A stretch of DNA of 64,000 nt, taken from Candidatus Scybalocola faecigallinarum (GTDB lineage Bacteria > Bacillota > Clostridia > Lachnospirales > Lachnospiraceae). Of the stretch, positions 6,971-15,457 are shown in pieces (within the stretch, counting starts at the first letter, position 1; every line of letters begins with the position of its first letter). The notes beneath the pieces are model-generated. The model saw only the letters and a list, made by a program, of their open reading frames with translations. It had not been told where the DNA came from and made no database searches. The position numbers and the translations under genes were made by a program. Location: the NCBI GenBank assembly GCA_018711005.1, contig DVIT01000056.1, positions 1 through 64,000 on the forward strand, in the 5' to 3' direction.

Positions 6971-9121
6971 TTACAGAATCATAGTCAAGGCAATGCGCTT
7001 TTTGGCCACATCCACGCTCAGCACCTTCACATCCACCACATCGCCAACACTGACCACTTCCAGCGGATGCTTTACAAACTTTTTGTTGGTCAGCTGGGAA
7101 ATATGGACAAGTCCGTCCTGATGAACACCAATATCCACAAACGCGCCAAAGTCGATCACGTTACGCACAGTCCCCTTTAAGATCATTCCTTCCTTCAGAT
7201 CCTTCATTTCAAGAACATCCGTGCGCAGTACCGGCTTGGGCATTTCCTCACGGGGATCCCGGCCGGGCTTTTCCAGCTCCTTCACAATATCCCGCAATGT
7301 GATCTCTCCAATATCCAGGTCTGCAGCCATTTTCTTATAGTCTCCGATCTTTTTCCCAAGACCTGAAAGGCCCGCGCCGCCAATATCTTCCGGTGTGAAG
7401 CCCATACGGACTAAAAGCTTTCTGGCTGCCTCATAGGACTCCGGATGAACGCTGGTGGCATCCAGCGGCTCGCTTCCTCCGGAAATGCGCATAAACCCGG
7501 CGCACTGTTCAAAAGCTTTAGGCCCAAGCTTTGCCACCTTTAAAAGCTGACTGCGGTTTTCAAACCGTCCGTTTTCCTCCCGGTAGGCAACAATATTTTT
7601 GGCAATGGTCTTTGAAATACCGGAAATGTATTCCAGAAGTGATGCAGACGCCGTATTCAGGTCCACGCCCACCTTATTAACACAGTCCTCCACAACGCCG
7701 GTCAGAGCTTCACTCAGCTTTTTCTGGTTCATATCATGCTGGTACTGTCCTACGCCAATGGCCTTAGGATCGATCTTCACCAGCTCTGCCAGCGGATCCT
7801 GGAGACGCCGTGCAATAGAAGCCGCGCTTCTCTGTCCCACATCAAAGTTGGGAAATTCTTCTGTGGCCAGCTTGCTGGCTGAATAAACGCTGGCTCCGGC
7901 TTCATTTACGATCACATACTCTACCTTGGTATCCAGTTCCTTTAAAAGATCTACGATAACCATTTCCGACTCTCTGGAAGCGGTTCCATTACCTACGGAG
8001 ATCAACGTGATGCCGTATTTTTTAATCAGCTTTTTCAGTATTTCTTTGGACTCCCGGATCTTTTTCTGGGGCTCTGTGGGATAGATCACAACTGTATCCA
8101 GCACCTTGCCTGTAGGATCCACAACTGCCAGCTTACAGCCGGTACGAAAGGCCGGGTCCCATCCAAGGACGGTCCGTCCGGCAATGGGCGGCTGCATTAA
8201 AAGCTGGGTCAGGTTTTTGCCAAATACCCGGATCGCCCCATCCTCTGCCTTTTCCGACAGATCGCTGCGCACTTCCCGCTCAATGGCCGGAGCAATGAGA
8301 CGCTGATAGCTGTCCTCCACAACACGCTCCAGCATGGGCGATGTCTGCGGATTATCCCGGGTGATCACCTGGCGTTTCATCCAGGACAGGATCTTTTCCT
8401 CCGGCGCTTCCACCCGGACTGTAAGGAATTTTTCCTTTTCTCCCCGGTTAATGGCCAAAATACGATGTCCGGCGATCTTATTTACCGGTTCTTCAAAATC
8501 ATAATACATTTCATAAACAGACGCAGCCTTCTCATCCTTTGCCTTAGACACAAGACGGCCTTCTGCCACAGTGATCTTGCGGATCCATGTGCGGTATCCC
8601 GCATCATCGGAAATACGTTCAGCTAAAATATCTCCGGCGCCCTCTAAAGCTTCATCGGCTGTGGCAACGCCCTTTTCTTCGGATATGTAGTCTGCCGCCA
8701 GGATTTCCAAAGGCTCCTGGGTCATTTGGAGACGTATAAGATCCGCCAAAGGCTCCAGTCCCTTCTCTTTGGCAATGGTGGCCCGGGTGCGGCGCTTTGG
8801 CCGGTAAGGACGGTACAGGTCTTCCACTGCAACTAAGGTCTGGGCCTTTTCAATCTGAGCCTTTAATTCAGGGGTCAGCTTGCCCTGCTCCTCAATGGTA
8901 GATAATACCTGCGCCTTCTTATCTTCCAGGTTTCTCAGATATGTAAGACGCTCATAAAGATTTCTCAAAACCTCGTCATTTAATGAACCGGTCACTTCTT
9001 TCCGGTAACGGGCGATAAAAGGGATCGTATTCCCCTCGTCAATGAGCTGCACTGCAGCCTGGACCTGCGCCGGACGCACATCCAGCTCTCTGGCAAGTAT
9101 TGCAATAATATCCATCGTCAT
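6971..9121 (-). CDS. tex: Tex-family S1 RNA-binding transcription accessory protein
   Basis: Tex is a conserved cytosolic nucleic-acid-binding protein linked to transcription and translation. At 716 residues it has the full layout: N-terminal helical region with TIPFIARYRKE, a YqgF-like RNase H domain (GWDPAFRTGCKLAVVD near residue 325), helix-hairpin-helix motifs (VDLNTASASLLEYISGIS near 495), and a C-terminal S1 domain (LKEGMILKGTVRNVIDFGAF near 640). Its start abuts the stop codon of the upstream Lgt-family gene, so the two are probably cotranscribed. An ATG two codons further in is a possible alternative start. Confidence 0.95.
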   Translation of the reverse strand: MTMDIIAILARELDVRPAQVQAAVQLIDEGNTIPFIARYRKEVTGSLNDEVLRNLYERLTYLRNLEDKKAQVLSTIEEQGKLTPELKAQIEKAQTLVAVEDLYRPYRPKRRTRATIAKEKGLEPLADLIRLQMTQEPLEILAADYISEEKGVATADEALEGAGDILAERISDDAGYRTWIRKITVAEGRLVSKAKDEKAASVYEMYYDFEEPVNKIAGHRILAINRGEKEKFLTVRVEAPEEKILSWMKRQVITRDNPQTSPMLERVVEDSYQRLIAPAIEREVRSDLSEKAEDGAIRVFGKNLTQLLMQPPIAGRTVLGWDPAFRTGCKLAVVDPTGKVLDTVVIYPTEPQKKIRESKEILKKLIKKYGITLISVGNGTASRESEMVIVDLLKELDTKVEYVIVNEAGASVYSASKLATEEFPNFDVGQRSAASIARRLQDPLAELVKIDPKAIGVGQYQHDMNQKKLSEALTGVVEDCVNKVGVDLNTASASLLEYISGISKTIAKNIVAYREENGRFENRSQLLKVAKLGPKAFEQCAGFMRISGGSEPLDATSVHPESYEAARKLLVRMGFTPEDIGGAGLSGLGKKIGDYKKMAADLDIGEITLRDIVKELEKPGRDPREEMPKPVLRTDVLEMKDLKEGMILKGTVRNVIDFGAFVDIGVHQDGLVHISQLTNKKFVKHPLEVVSVGDVVDVKVLSVDVAKKRIALTMIL

Positions 9122-9955
9122 TTATCCTTTCATGTTCGCTCCCTGATATACAGTAACTGGCTGTGCAGAATTCAAACAAACACGCACCAGCATATTTTTC
9201 TTTGCCATCAGGAAATAAAAGCCTATCGGCAGCAAAATAAGACTAATCCACTGAGATGTTGAAAGCGCCAGAAAAGAGCCTCTTACCAAATCCCCCCGGA
9301 AAAATTCAAATATGAATCGTTCTACTGAATAAATTATCAAATATAGACCAAACTCTTGCAAAGGCCTCTTAAACTTTTTCTCCAATGAGATTAGTATTAT
9401 AAATGTAATCAGATTCGCACCAGCTTCAATCAGCTGGATCGGAAGAAGCGGCACGCCATTAGGTCCGCCAATAGCATTTGTAAATGTCACTGATAAGAAC
9501 CCATCATACTCAATCCCATAACAACATCCGCCAAGAAAACATCCGATTCGTCCAAAACAATGAAATAAAGGAATACAGGGAATAATTGCCTCTGCATTAG
9601 GTACTGTATTTATCTTAAAGCACTTGGCATATGCAATCGCTCCCAAACAACCGCCAATCAATCCCCCATAAAAAACCATCCCCTGGCCAAAATAATCGAG
9701 GAAAGCGCTAAGGCTTGAAAAAATAACAGACCGGTAAACCCACAATTCACTTAGATGCTGAAGCTGGTACAAAACTTTTGCACCCACCACTGCACCCACA
9801 AGAATAAAACCGATAAAAAAAAGCTGGTCATCTAAAGATGATCGGGTTTTTTTGATACGAATCATGGATAAAACAAAAACAACCATACATCCAATTCCCG
9901 CCATCAATCCATAGGAAGTAATCTCTTTACCAAAAATTTCTATATAAGGATACAT
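9122..9955 (-). CDS. Prolipoprotein diacylglyceryl transferase-family protein, divergent
   Basis: Lgt transfers diacylglyceryl from phosphatidylglycerol to the lipobox cysteine of prolipoproteins in the membrane. This 277-residue protein has about seven membrane segments and clear family motifs: SYGLM near residue 15, FYGGLIGG near 95 and FGRIGCFLGGCCYG near 135. However, the histidine of the usual HGGLIG is Tyr, and the GRxGNFxNxE block reads GRIGCFLGGCC, so positions equivalent to E. coli H103, N146 and E151 appear changed. It may be a paralogue with a different role. It is upstream of and adjacent to tex. Confidence 0.75.
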   Translation of the reverse strand: MYPYIEIFGKEITSYGLMAGIGCMVVFVLSMIRIKKTRSSLDDQLFFIGFILVGAVVGAKVLYQLQHLSELWVYRSVIFSSLSAFLDYFGQGMVFYGGLIGGCLGAIAYAKCFKINTVPNAEAIIPCIPLFHCFGRIGCFLGGCCYGIEYDGFLSVTFTNAIGGPNGVPLLPIQLIEAGANLITFIILISLEKKFKRPLQEFGLYLIIYSVERFIFEFFRGDLVRGSFLALSTSQWISLILLPIGFYFLMAKKNMLVRVCLNSAQPVTVYQGANMKG

Positions 9956-10064
9956 CTTTCCTCCTGTTTAATGCCAAATAAGCTTATATATCAACATTTT
10001 ACAAGAAAGAAGCAGACATAAAACTGTCTGCCTCTCCTCATCTCTTGTTCATATTAAGGCTAAA

Positions 10065-10325
10065 TTAAAAAGCCATAAGTCCGGCACTGCATGTACATAC
10101 TGTACAAACAAGCCAGATAGCGCCAAATACGATGGCAATGATCCCACAAACAAGTCCGGCTGTAGCCATACCGTTTGGTCCAATATTCTTCTTAGACATA
10201 ACTGCCATAACAACAGCAACAATTCCAAGAATACAGCCCAGGCCATACAGCCAACCGGTAACGATACCAACAATACCAAGCACTAATGCGGCAATACCAG
10301 CACCATTTGAAGGGTTCTGATTCAT
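10065..10325 (-). CDS. Small DUF4190-type membrane protein
   Basis: This 86-residue protein has a short polar N-terminus (NQNPSNGAG), then two or three hydrophobic segments: ALVLGIVGIVTGWLYGLG, ILGIVAVVMAVMS and a C-terminal LVCGIIAIVFGAIWLVCT. A KKN linker sits between the two halves. The IAALVLGI...NG.ATAGLVCGI pattern is typical of DUF4190 proteins, whose function is unknown. It has a strong GGAGG ribosome-binding site and stands alone between the Lgt-family gene and lysC. Confidence 0.85.
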   Translation of the reverse strand: MNQNPSNGAGIAALVLGIVGIVTGWLYGLGCILGIVAVVMAVMSKKNIGPNGMATAGLVCGIIAIVFGAIWLVCTVCTCSAGLMAF

Positions 10326-10437
10326 AACGGTTCCTCCTTTAATTTCTAAAATCTTTATAAAATTTTAAGATTTGAGTCCATTATACATACTCTACATTTG
10401 AATGTCAAGTTATGTCATTTCTTACAAATTATTTATT

Positions 10438-10450
10438 GTAACTATTCGCC
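10438..10450. repeat. Short copy of the dispersed 3'-flank motif at the lysC stop
   Basis: GTAACTATTCGCC runs across the lysC stop codon (TAG at 10444-10442). It matches the left part of the palindrome at 14722 but lacks the rest, so it could be chance. Confidence 0.3.
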
Positions 10451-11650
10451 TAACGCAAATTTATCATGTACAGCTATCATAGCCTTCTGGGCATACCGTT
10501 CGTCTACAAGGACGGAAATCTTGATCTCGGATGTGGAGATCATACGGGTATTGATCCCTGCATCATATAAGGCTTCAAACATCTTGCTTGCCATGCCGGG
10601 CGTAGACATAATGCCGCTTCCCACAAGGGAGATCTTGGCCACATCTGAGCTGACTTCTATAGAAGAAAACTGCAGGCGGTCCTTATTCGTCTCTAAAAGC
10701 TCCACAACATCGTCCACATTATCGGAAGCCACAGTAAAGGCAATATCTTTTGTACCGGAGTATCCGATGGACTGAACGATCAGGTCCACATTGATCTTTT
10801 TCTGAGAAATCAGGTTAAAAAGACGAAATGCAGTTCCCGGCACATCAGCCAGTCCCATTACTGCAATCCTTGATACATTTTCATCGACAGCCACACCGCT
10901 GACAAGCATTTTTTCCATTTTTACAACCTCCTTGACAACGGTGCCTTCTGCCCGTGTCAGACTTGAACGTACCACCAGCTGTACGCCGTATTTTTTAGCC
11001 AGCTCCACAGAGCGGTTATGCAGAACCTTGGCCCCAAGAGACGCCATTTCCAACATCTCATCATAGGTAATTTCCTTAAGCTTTCTGGCATTGGGCACGA
11101 CTCTGGGATCGGCCGTGTATACCCCTTCCACATCCGTATAGATCTCACAGGCATCGGCGTGAAGGGCTGCTGCCAGCGCCACTGCGGTAGTATCTGAGCC
11201 GCCCCGGCCTAATGTTGTATAATCATCATACTTGTTAATGCCCTGAAAGCCGGTGACAACCACAACCTTGCCGGCTTCCAGCTCCGCACTGATACGCTCT
11301 GCATCAATCTTTTTCAGCCGGGCATCGCCATAGCTGCTGTTGGTATGCATGGCAACCTGCCAGGCATTTAAGGAAATGGCAGGAATCCCCATACTTTGAA
11401 GGGCCATGGCCATTAAAGCTACAGAAATCTGTTCACCGCAGGTCAAAAGCATATCCATCTCTCTCCGGGATGCCCGGGGATTAATGTCATGGGCCTGGGC
11501 GATCAGCTGGTTCGTGGTTTTTCCCATAGCAGATAATACGACGATCACATCATTTCCGGCTTTGTAATCCTCGCTGATCTGTTCTGCCACGTTAAAGATC
11601 CGTTCTTTATCGGCAACGGAACTGCCGCCAAACTTTTTTACGATTAACAT
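10442..11650 (-). CDS. lysC: Aspartate kinase
   Basis: Aspartate kinase phosphorylates aspartate in the first step toward lysine, threonine and methionine. The catalytic domain opens with IVKKFGGSSVAD and includes LGRGGSDTTAVALAAAL near residue 150. Two C-terminal ACT domains follow (VSRIAVMGLADVPGTAF and VAKISLVGSGIMSTPGMA), so feedback inhibition by an end product is likely. At 402 residues it is a monofunctional enzyme. The ATG at 11650 has GGAGG 5 nt upstream. It is the last gene after the ACT regulator, hom and the apgM-like gene; a gap of about 70 bp separates it from apgM. Confidence 0.95.
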   Translation of the reverse strand: MLIVKKFGGSSVADKERIFNVAEQISEDYKAGNDVIVVLSAMGKTTNQLIAQAHDINPRASRREMDMLLTCGEQISVALMAMALQSMGIPAISLNAWQVAMHTNSSYGDARLKKIDAERISAELEAGKVVVVTGFQGINKYDDYTTLGRGGSDTTAVALAAALHADACEIYTDVEGVYTADPRVVPNARKLKEITYDEMLEMASLGAKVLHNRSVELAKKYGVQLVVRSSLTRAEGTVVKEVVKMEKMLVSGVAVDENVSRIAVMGLADVPGTAFRLFNLISQKKINVDLIVQSIGYSGTKDIAFTVASDNVDDVVELLETNKDRLQFSSIEVSSDVAKISLVGSGIMSTPGMASKMFEALYDAGINTRMISTSEIKISVLVDERYAQKAMIAVHDKFALGE

Positions 11651-11723
11651 GTCAGCCTCCAAATCTCATAATGATATTTCGATGCCTGTACTTCCGGCAC
11701 CGGGGGATCAAACATATTTGACC

Positions 11724-12926
11724 CTATATCTCCAATAAAATATCGATGAGCTTATGTCCGGCTTCCACATAGTCCTGACTCAGCTGTGCCTCCCGCTCAT
11801 TATACTGCCAGCATTCCTGGCGCGGCGCCCTGCTGTCGTAAAGCATAAACGGCACAGGATCTCCGGTATGAGTCCGCAGGCGTATGGGTGTGGGGTGGTC
11901 GGGAAGGATCAGCAGCCGGTAATCCTCGTTGGCAGCCTCCAGTCCTTTCACAACGGTCTGGACAACAAAATGGTCAATGGCTTCAATGGCCTGGATCTTA
12001 TGCTCCAGGCTGCCCTGGTGTCCCATCTCATCCGGCGCTTCAATATGGATATAGGCAAAATCATAGTCCTCCTCCACAAGCGCCTTCACTGCTGCCTGAC
12101 CTTTTCCCTGATAATTTGTATGCAGGCCGCCGTTTGCTCCGGCAACAGTAATATTTTTCATAGAAGCTCCAACGGCGATCCCCTTAAGCAGATCTACTGC
12201 AGAGATCATCACGCCCCGCTTCCCGGTCTTTTTTTCAAATGAGGTCAGTGCCGGCCGGGTCCCTGCTCCCCAAAACCACAGGGAATTGGCCGGGTTCAGG
12301 CCTTTTTTCTCTCGCTCGATATTGATTGGATGATCGACCAGAATATCATAGCTCTTTTTCATCATTTCGTAAAGCTTTTTTTCTTGGGGAAGATAAGGTC
12401 CGATCACCTGGCCCAGATGATCATGAGGCGCTTCCAGCGGAACCGTCCGTCCGTTTTTCCAAATGGTCAAATGACGGTAGCTGGTCCCTACATAAAATTT
12501 ATAAATATCATCTTCAAGGACTTCCTTTACAGCATCCAGGAGTACAGCTGCATCTTCTGTGGATATTTCCCCGGAACTGTGATCCGTGATCCTGCGGTCC
12601 TCGTAATTTTTTTCACCTTTTGTTAAAGTCACCAGATTGGCACGCAGAGCAATGTCCGTGGCTTCCATAGGCACGCCGATGCTTAAAGCCTCTAAAGGTG
12701 AACGCCCGGTATAATATTTCTTCGGGTCATAACCTAATACTGACAGGTTTGCCGTATCGCTGCCCGGCTGCATCCCCTCAGGGATCGTATGGACCATGCC
12801 GATCCTGGACATTTTTGCCAGCCGGTCCATAGATGGTGTTTTGGCATATTCCAACGGGGTCTTTCCTCCAAGGACCCGGATGGGCTCATCTGCCATACCG
12901 TCGCCTAATATAATCACGTATTTCAT
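11724..12926 (-). CDS. ApgM-like phosphoglycerate mutase, possible homoserine kinase
   Basis: This 400-residue alkaline-phosphatase-superfamily protein matches the cofactor-independent, archaeal-type phosphoglycerate mutases: metal site IILGDGMAD, catalytic-serine region MQPGSDTANLSVLGYDP near residue 57, and C-terminal ILPDHPTPIRLRTHTGDPVPF. It lies between hom and lysC. Comparative genomics has proposed that ApgM-like proteins in such operons replace ThrB homoserine kinase. No thrB is visible in the window, which suits that idea but does not prove it. A glycolytic mutase is the alternative. Confidence 0.85.
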   Translation of the reverse strand: MKYVIILGDGMADEPIRVLGGKTPLEYAKTPSMDRLAKMSRIGMVHTIPEGMQPGSDTANLSVLGYDPKKYYTGRSPLEALSIGVPMEATDIALRANLVTLTKGEKNYEDRRITDHSSGEISTEDAAVLLDAVKEVLEDDIYKFYVGTSYRHLTIWKNGRTVPLEAPHDHLGQVIGPYLPQEKKLYEMMKKSYDILVDHPINIEREKKGLNPANSLWFWGAGTRPALTSFEKKTGKRGVMISAVDLLKGIAVGASMKNITVAGANGGLHTNYQGKGQAAVKALVEEDYDFAYIHIEAPDEMGHQGSLEHKIQAIEAIDHFVVQTVVKGLEAANEDYRLLILPDHPTPIRLRTHTGDPVPFMLYDSRAPRQECWQYNEREAQLSQDYVEAGHKLIDILLEI

Positions 12927-12952
12927 CCCTCTGCCTCCATTTCTTCATTTTT

Positions 12953-14164
12953 TTAAAACTCGCCCCGGATCCTTGTGATCATTCCGTCCAGAGCTGCTGC
13001 TTTTTCATCAAAATCTTTTTCTTTCATCTGAGGTGTAACAATACCAAACTCTCCGTCTTTTACCTGAATCATATCCACATCCCCAAACAAAGCCTTCACC
13101 TGAGCGCCTTTTTCCTCAGGCATTCCGCTGATGCGGACGAAGAAGCGGTGGGCCGCCGCCTTCATATCTGCCAGCTCCAGCTTCTCACGGCTCCAGTTAA
13201 TGCGGATATTCGTATGAATGTGTTTGATCTCCTCTACCACATCTGCCACAACGGCGCTGGCTGTAGGCAGCTTTCCTGCACCCCTGCCATAGAACATGGC
13301 ATCTCCAAGCATATTGCCTTTGACAAAAATGGCATTAAAAACATTATTCACATTAAACAGAGGATGCTCCGGCCCGATCATCATGGGAGAAACCATTGCC
13401 AGGACTTTGTCCTCCTGTCTTTTGCACACAGCCAGCAATTTTATGGAAAGGCCCAGCTTTTTGGCATACACAAAATCTGTGTCTGTAATCTTTGAAATGC
13501 CCTCGGTGTAAATATCCTCAAAATCCACCTGATGAGCATAGGCCAGAGACGCCAGTATGGCGATCTTGCGGCATGCATCATAGCCTTCCACATCTGCTGC
13601 CGGGTTTCGCTCGGCATAGCCTTTATCCTGGGCATTTTTCAGCACAATATCATAGGCCAGCCCCTGCTCGCTCATTTTAGTCAGCATATAGTTAGTCGTT
13701 CCGTTAAGGATACCGGAAATTTCCACGATCTCATCTGCCGTAAGCGACTGGAGCAGCGGACGGATAATAGGAATACCACCGCCCACGCTGGCTTCAAACA
13801 TAAAGTTGACGCTGTTTTCCCGGGCAATGGCGATCAGCTCGGCGCCATGGCGGGCCACCAGTTCTTTATTGGATGTGGCTACATTTTTCCCGGCCATCAG
13901 GGCCTGTTTTACAAACGTAAAGGCAGGCTCAATACCACCCATAACTTCAACGACCACCCGAACTTCCTCATCATCCAGAATCACCTGGTAATCGTGGACG
14001 ATCTTTTCCTGAATGGGGTCTCCCGGAAAATCTCTCAGATCCAAAACATACTTAATATCAATTTCTTCTCCTGCTTTGCGGGCAATGCTTTCTCTGTTGG
14101 TGGTCAGGACCTCCACAACGCCGCTGCCTACTGTTCCATATCCTAAAACCGCTATCTTTACCAT
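12953..14164 (-). CDS. hom: Homoserine dehydrogenase
   Basis: This enzyme reduces aspartate semialdehyde to homoserine with NAD(P)H, the branch point to threonine and methionine. It has an N-terminal Rossmann motif (VLGYGTVGSGVVEV), the catalytic dehydrogenase segment (ISGILNGTTNYMLTKM near residue 170, then YAERNPAADVEGYD with the catalytic lysine region), and a C-terminal ACT domain (HRFFVRISGMPEEKG). It has 403 residues. The start at 14164 has GGGAG about 7 nt upstream; ATG 14167 is an alternative, only one base after the stop of the ACT gene, so coupling is likely. Confidence 0.95.
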   Translation of the reverse strand: MVKIAVLGYGTVGSGVVEVLTTNRESIARKAGEEIDIKYVLDLRDFPGDPIQEKIVHDYQVILDDEEVRVVVEVMGGIEPAFTFVKQALMAGKNVATSNKELVARHGAELIAIARENSVNFMFEASVGGGIPIIRPLLQSLTADEIVEISGILNGTTNYMLTKMSEQGLAYDIVLKNAQDKGYAERNPAADVEGYDACRKIAILASLAYAHQVDFEDIYTEGISKITDTDFVYAKKLGLSIKLLAVCKRQEDKVLAMVSPMMIGPEHPLFNVNNVFNAIFVKGNMLGDAMFYGRGAGKLPTASAVVADVVEEIKHIHTNIRINWSREKLELADMKAAAHRFFVRISGMPEEKGAQVKALFGDVDMIQVKDGEFGIVTPQMKEKDFDEKAAALDGMITRIRGEF

Positions 14165-14168
14165 CATT

Positions 14169-14612
14169 TCACTCCCTAGACAAAATTTTAATGTAATGTA
14201 TTCCTTCCAGTGCCTCAATATCTTCCACCAGTGCTGATATATTTCCTGTTGTGGGAAGCACATCAATGCTTAAAGTCAGCGAAGCAATTCCGTTCACCGG
14301 AATGGCCTGATGAATGGTCAAAATATTCGCCTTGCACCGGGCAATATGATTAAGCACTTCTGATAAAAGCCCCGGCTGATCGTCCAGCTGGAGCATCAGC
14401 GTCACTGTCCGCCCGCGAACATTGTCGTGGAACGGAAAAATGTCATCTTTATATTTATAAAAAGAGCTGCGGCTGATCCCGGTCATCTCTGTCGCTTCCT
14501 GGACTGTCATCGCTTTCTCAGAATCCAGAAGGCGCTTGGCCTCTACGACTTTTAAAAGGACCTCCGGCACCGCTTTCTTTTTTACAACATAATATTTAAA
14601 ATCCTCACCCAT
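14169..14612 (-). CDS. ACT domain-containing protein (UPF0735/PheB-like)
   Basis: This 147-residue protein begins with a helical, helix-turn-helix-like segment (TVQEATEMTGISRSSFYKYKD, about residues 37-57) and ends with an ACT domain (LDDQPGLLSEVLNHIARCKANI), which usually binds an amino acid. The combination is that of the UPF0735/PheB-like proteins. It is the first gene of the hom-apgM-lysC operon, so a role as an amino-acid-sensing regulator of that operon is a reasonable inference. No experimental role is known to me. Confidence 0.88.
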   Translation of the reverse strand: MGEDFKYYVVKKKAVPEVLLKVVEAKRLLDSEKAMTVQEATEMTGISRSSFYKYKDDIFPFHDNVRGRTVTLMLQLDDQPGLLSEVLNHIARCKANILTIHQAIPVNGIASLTLSIDVLPTTGNISALVEDIEALEGIHYIKILSRE

Positions 14613-14662
14613 GATTTACCACCTTTGTTCGTGCAACAAACACAACTGTACTCGTAAGAAAG

Positions 14663-14691
14663 ATAGTAACATATTTATCCCATAAATGCAA
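14663..14691 (-). promoter_or_regulatory. Promoter of the ACT-hom-apgM-lysC operon
   Basis: On the minus strand there is a -35 TTGCAT (14686-14691), a 17-bp spacer and a -10 TACTAT (14663-14668), about 50 bp before the ACT gene. Confidence 0.65.
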
Positions 14692-14713
14692 CAGGAAAAG
14701 CTGGTATAAAAAA

Positions 14714-14767
14714 GCTACATTGTAACTATTGTGCCATGAAGTCATGGCTGAACAGTTACGCTACATT
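14714..14767. repeat. 38-bp near-perfect palindrome flanked by an 8-bp direct repeat
   Basis: Positions 14722-14759 form a near-perfect palindrome whose arms are GTAACTATTGTGCCATGA and TCATGGCTGAACAGTTAC around AG. It is bracketed exactly by two copies of GCTACATT (14714-14721 and 14760-14767), as expected for a target-site duplication. The right copy overlaps the stop codon of the membrane-protein gene at 14761. The arms match other gene-end motifs in the window. Confidence 0.7.
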
Positions 14768-15378
14768 TGATTTCCCCAGGCCGAGCCATGGCGCTTTATG
14801 GCCTTTTTCCAGGCATCTTCTGAAACAGCAGATACGATCTTCGGATAATTTTTTTCAATAAACCGGGCAAAATCCACATAAGCGCTGCCCTCCAAAGGCA
14901 CTCTGAGGGATAATTTACTTCCTGGCGCGGTCTGAAATATAAGTGTCAATGTGCCGGAAACCTTAACTGCTCCCAGGTCTTTCATGGCAAATTCCTGCCG
15001 CTGCTTTCCCCGGGACAAATAAAGCCAGTCTTTTGTGTAAACGATAAAACCCCGGCGCAGCCGGCAGATCCCCCACAAAACCAGGCAAAGGGCAAAAAAT
15101 ACGGCAAATATAGCCGCGCCTTCCATAGCTCCGGGATTGACACCCACAGCCACAATCAGCAGAAACACACTGACAGCCCCAAAGGCCAGGAGCATATAGC
15201 GCATCATAAATTCCGTCTGAAAGCCGAAGGCGCTGATCTGATACCTGTCATTCTCTCCGTGATTTAAGTCCCGCCCCTCTCCGTAGGCTTCCTCCATGTG
15301 GGCAGCATCCTCCCGGATCTTTGGCATAAGCTTTTCTTTAAAATATTGGGCGATAAAATCCTCCAGTAATTTATGCAT
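14761..15378 (-). CDS. Hypothetical membrane protein with two transmembrane segments
   Basis: The protein has about 205 residues: a charged N-terminal half (LPKIREDAAHMEEAYGEG), two adjacent membrane helices (about residues 62-80 and 87-105), and a cytoplasmic C-terminal region with beta-rich segments (FIVYTKDWLYLSRG, LTLIFQTAPG) like the YcxB/PH-like domains of small membrane proteins. It is followed by KNYPKIVSAVSEDAWKKA. The ATG at 15378 is used; a GTG at 15384 has a better-spaced GGAG. I do not recognise a characterised family. It lies directly after prfB but beyond a strong terminator. Confidence 0.75.
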   Translation of the reverse strand: MHKLLEDFIAQYFKEKLMPKIREDAAHMEEAYGEGRDLNHGENDRYQISAFGFQTEFMMRYMLLAFGAVSVFLLIVAVGVNPGAMEGAAIFAVFFALCLVLWGICRLRRGFIVYTKDWLYLSRGKQRQEFAMKDLGAVKVSGTLTLIFQTAPGSKLSLRVPLEGSAYVDFARFIEKNYPKIVSAVSEDAWKKAIKRHGSAWGNQM

Positions 15379-15410
15379 GTTCACAGGCATTCTCCTTTGT
15401 ATAAAAAATA

Positions 15411-15452
15411 AAAGCAATCCCCGGCCTGTACAGGCGTCGGATTGCTTTTATC
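15411..15452 (-). terminator. Terminator after prfB
   Basis: AAAAGCAATCC and GGATTGCTTTT flank a short GC-rich inner stem and loop, with T/A runs on both sides. It lies six bases past the prfB stop. Confidence 0.85.
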
Positions 15453-15457
15453 ATCCA

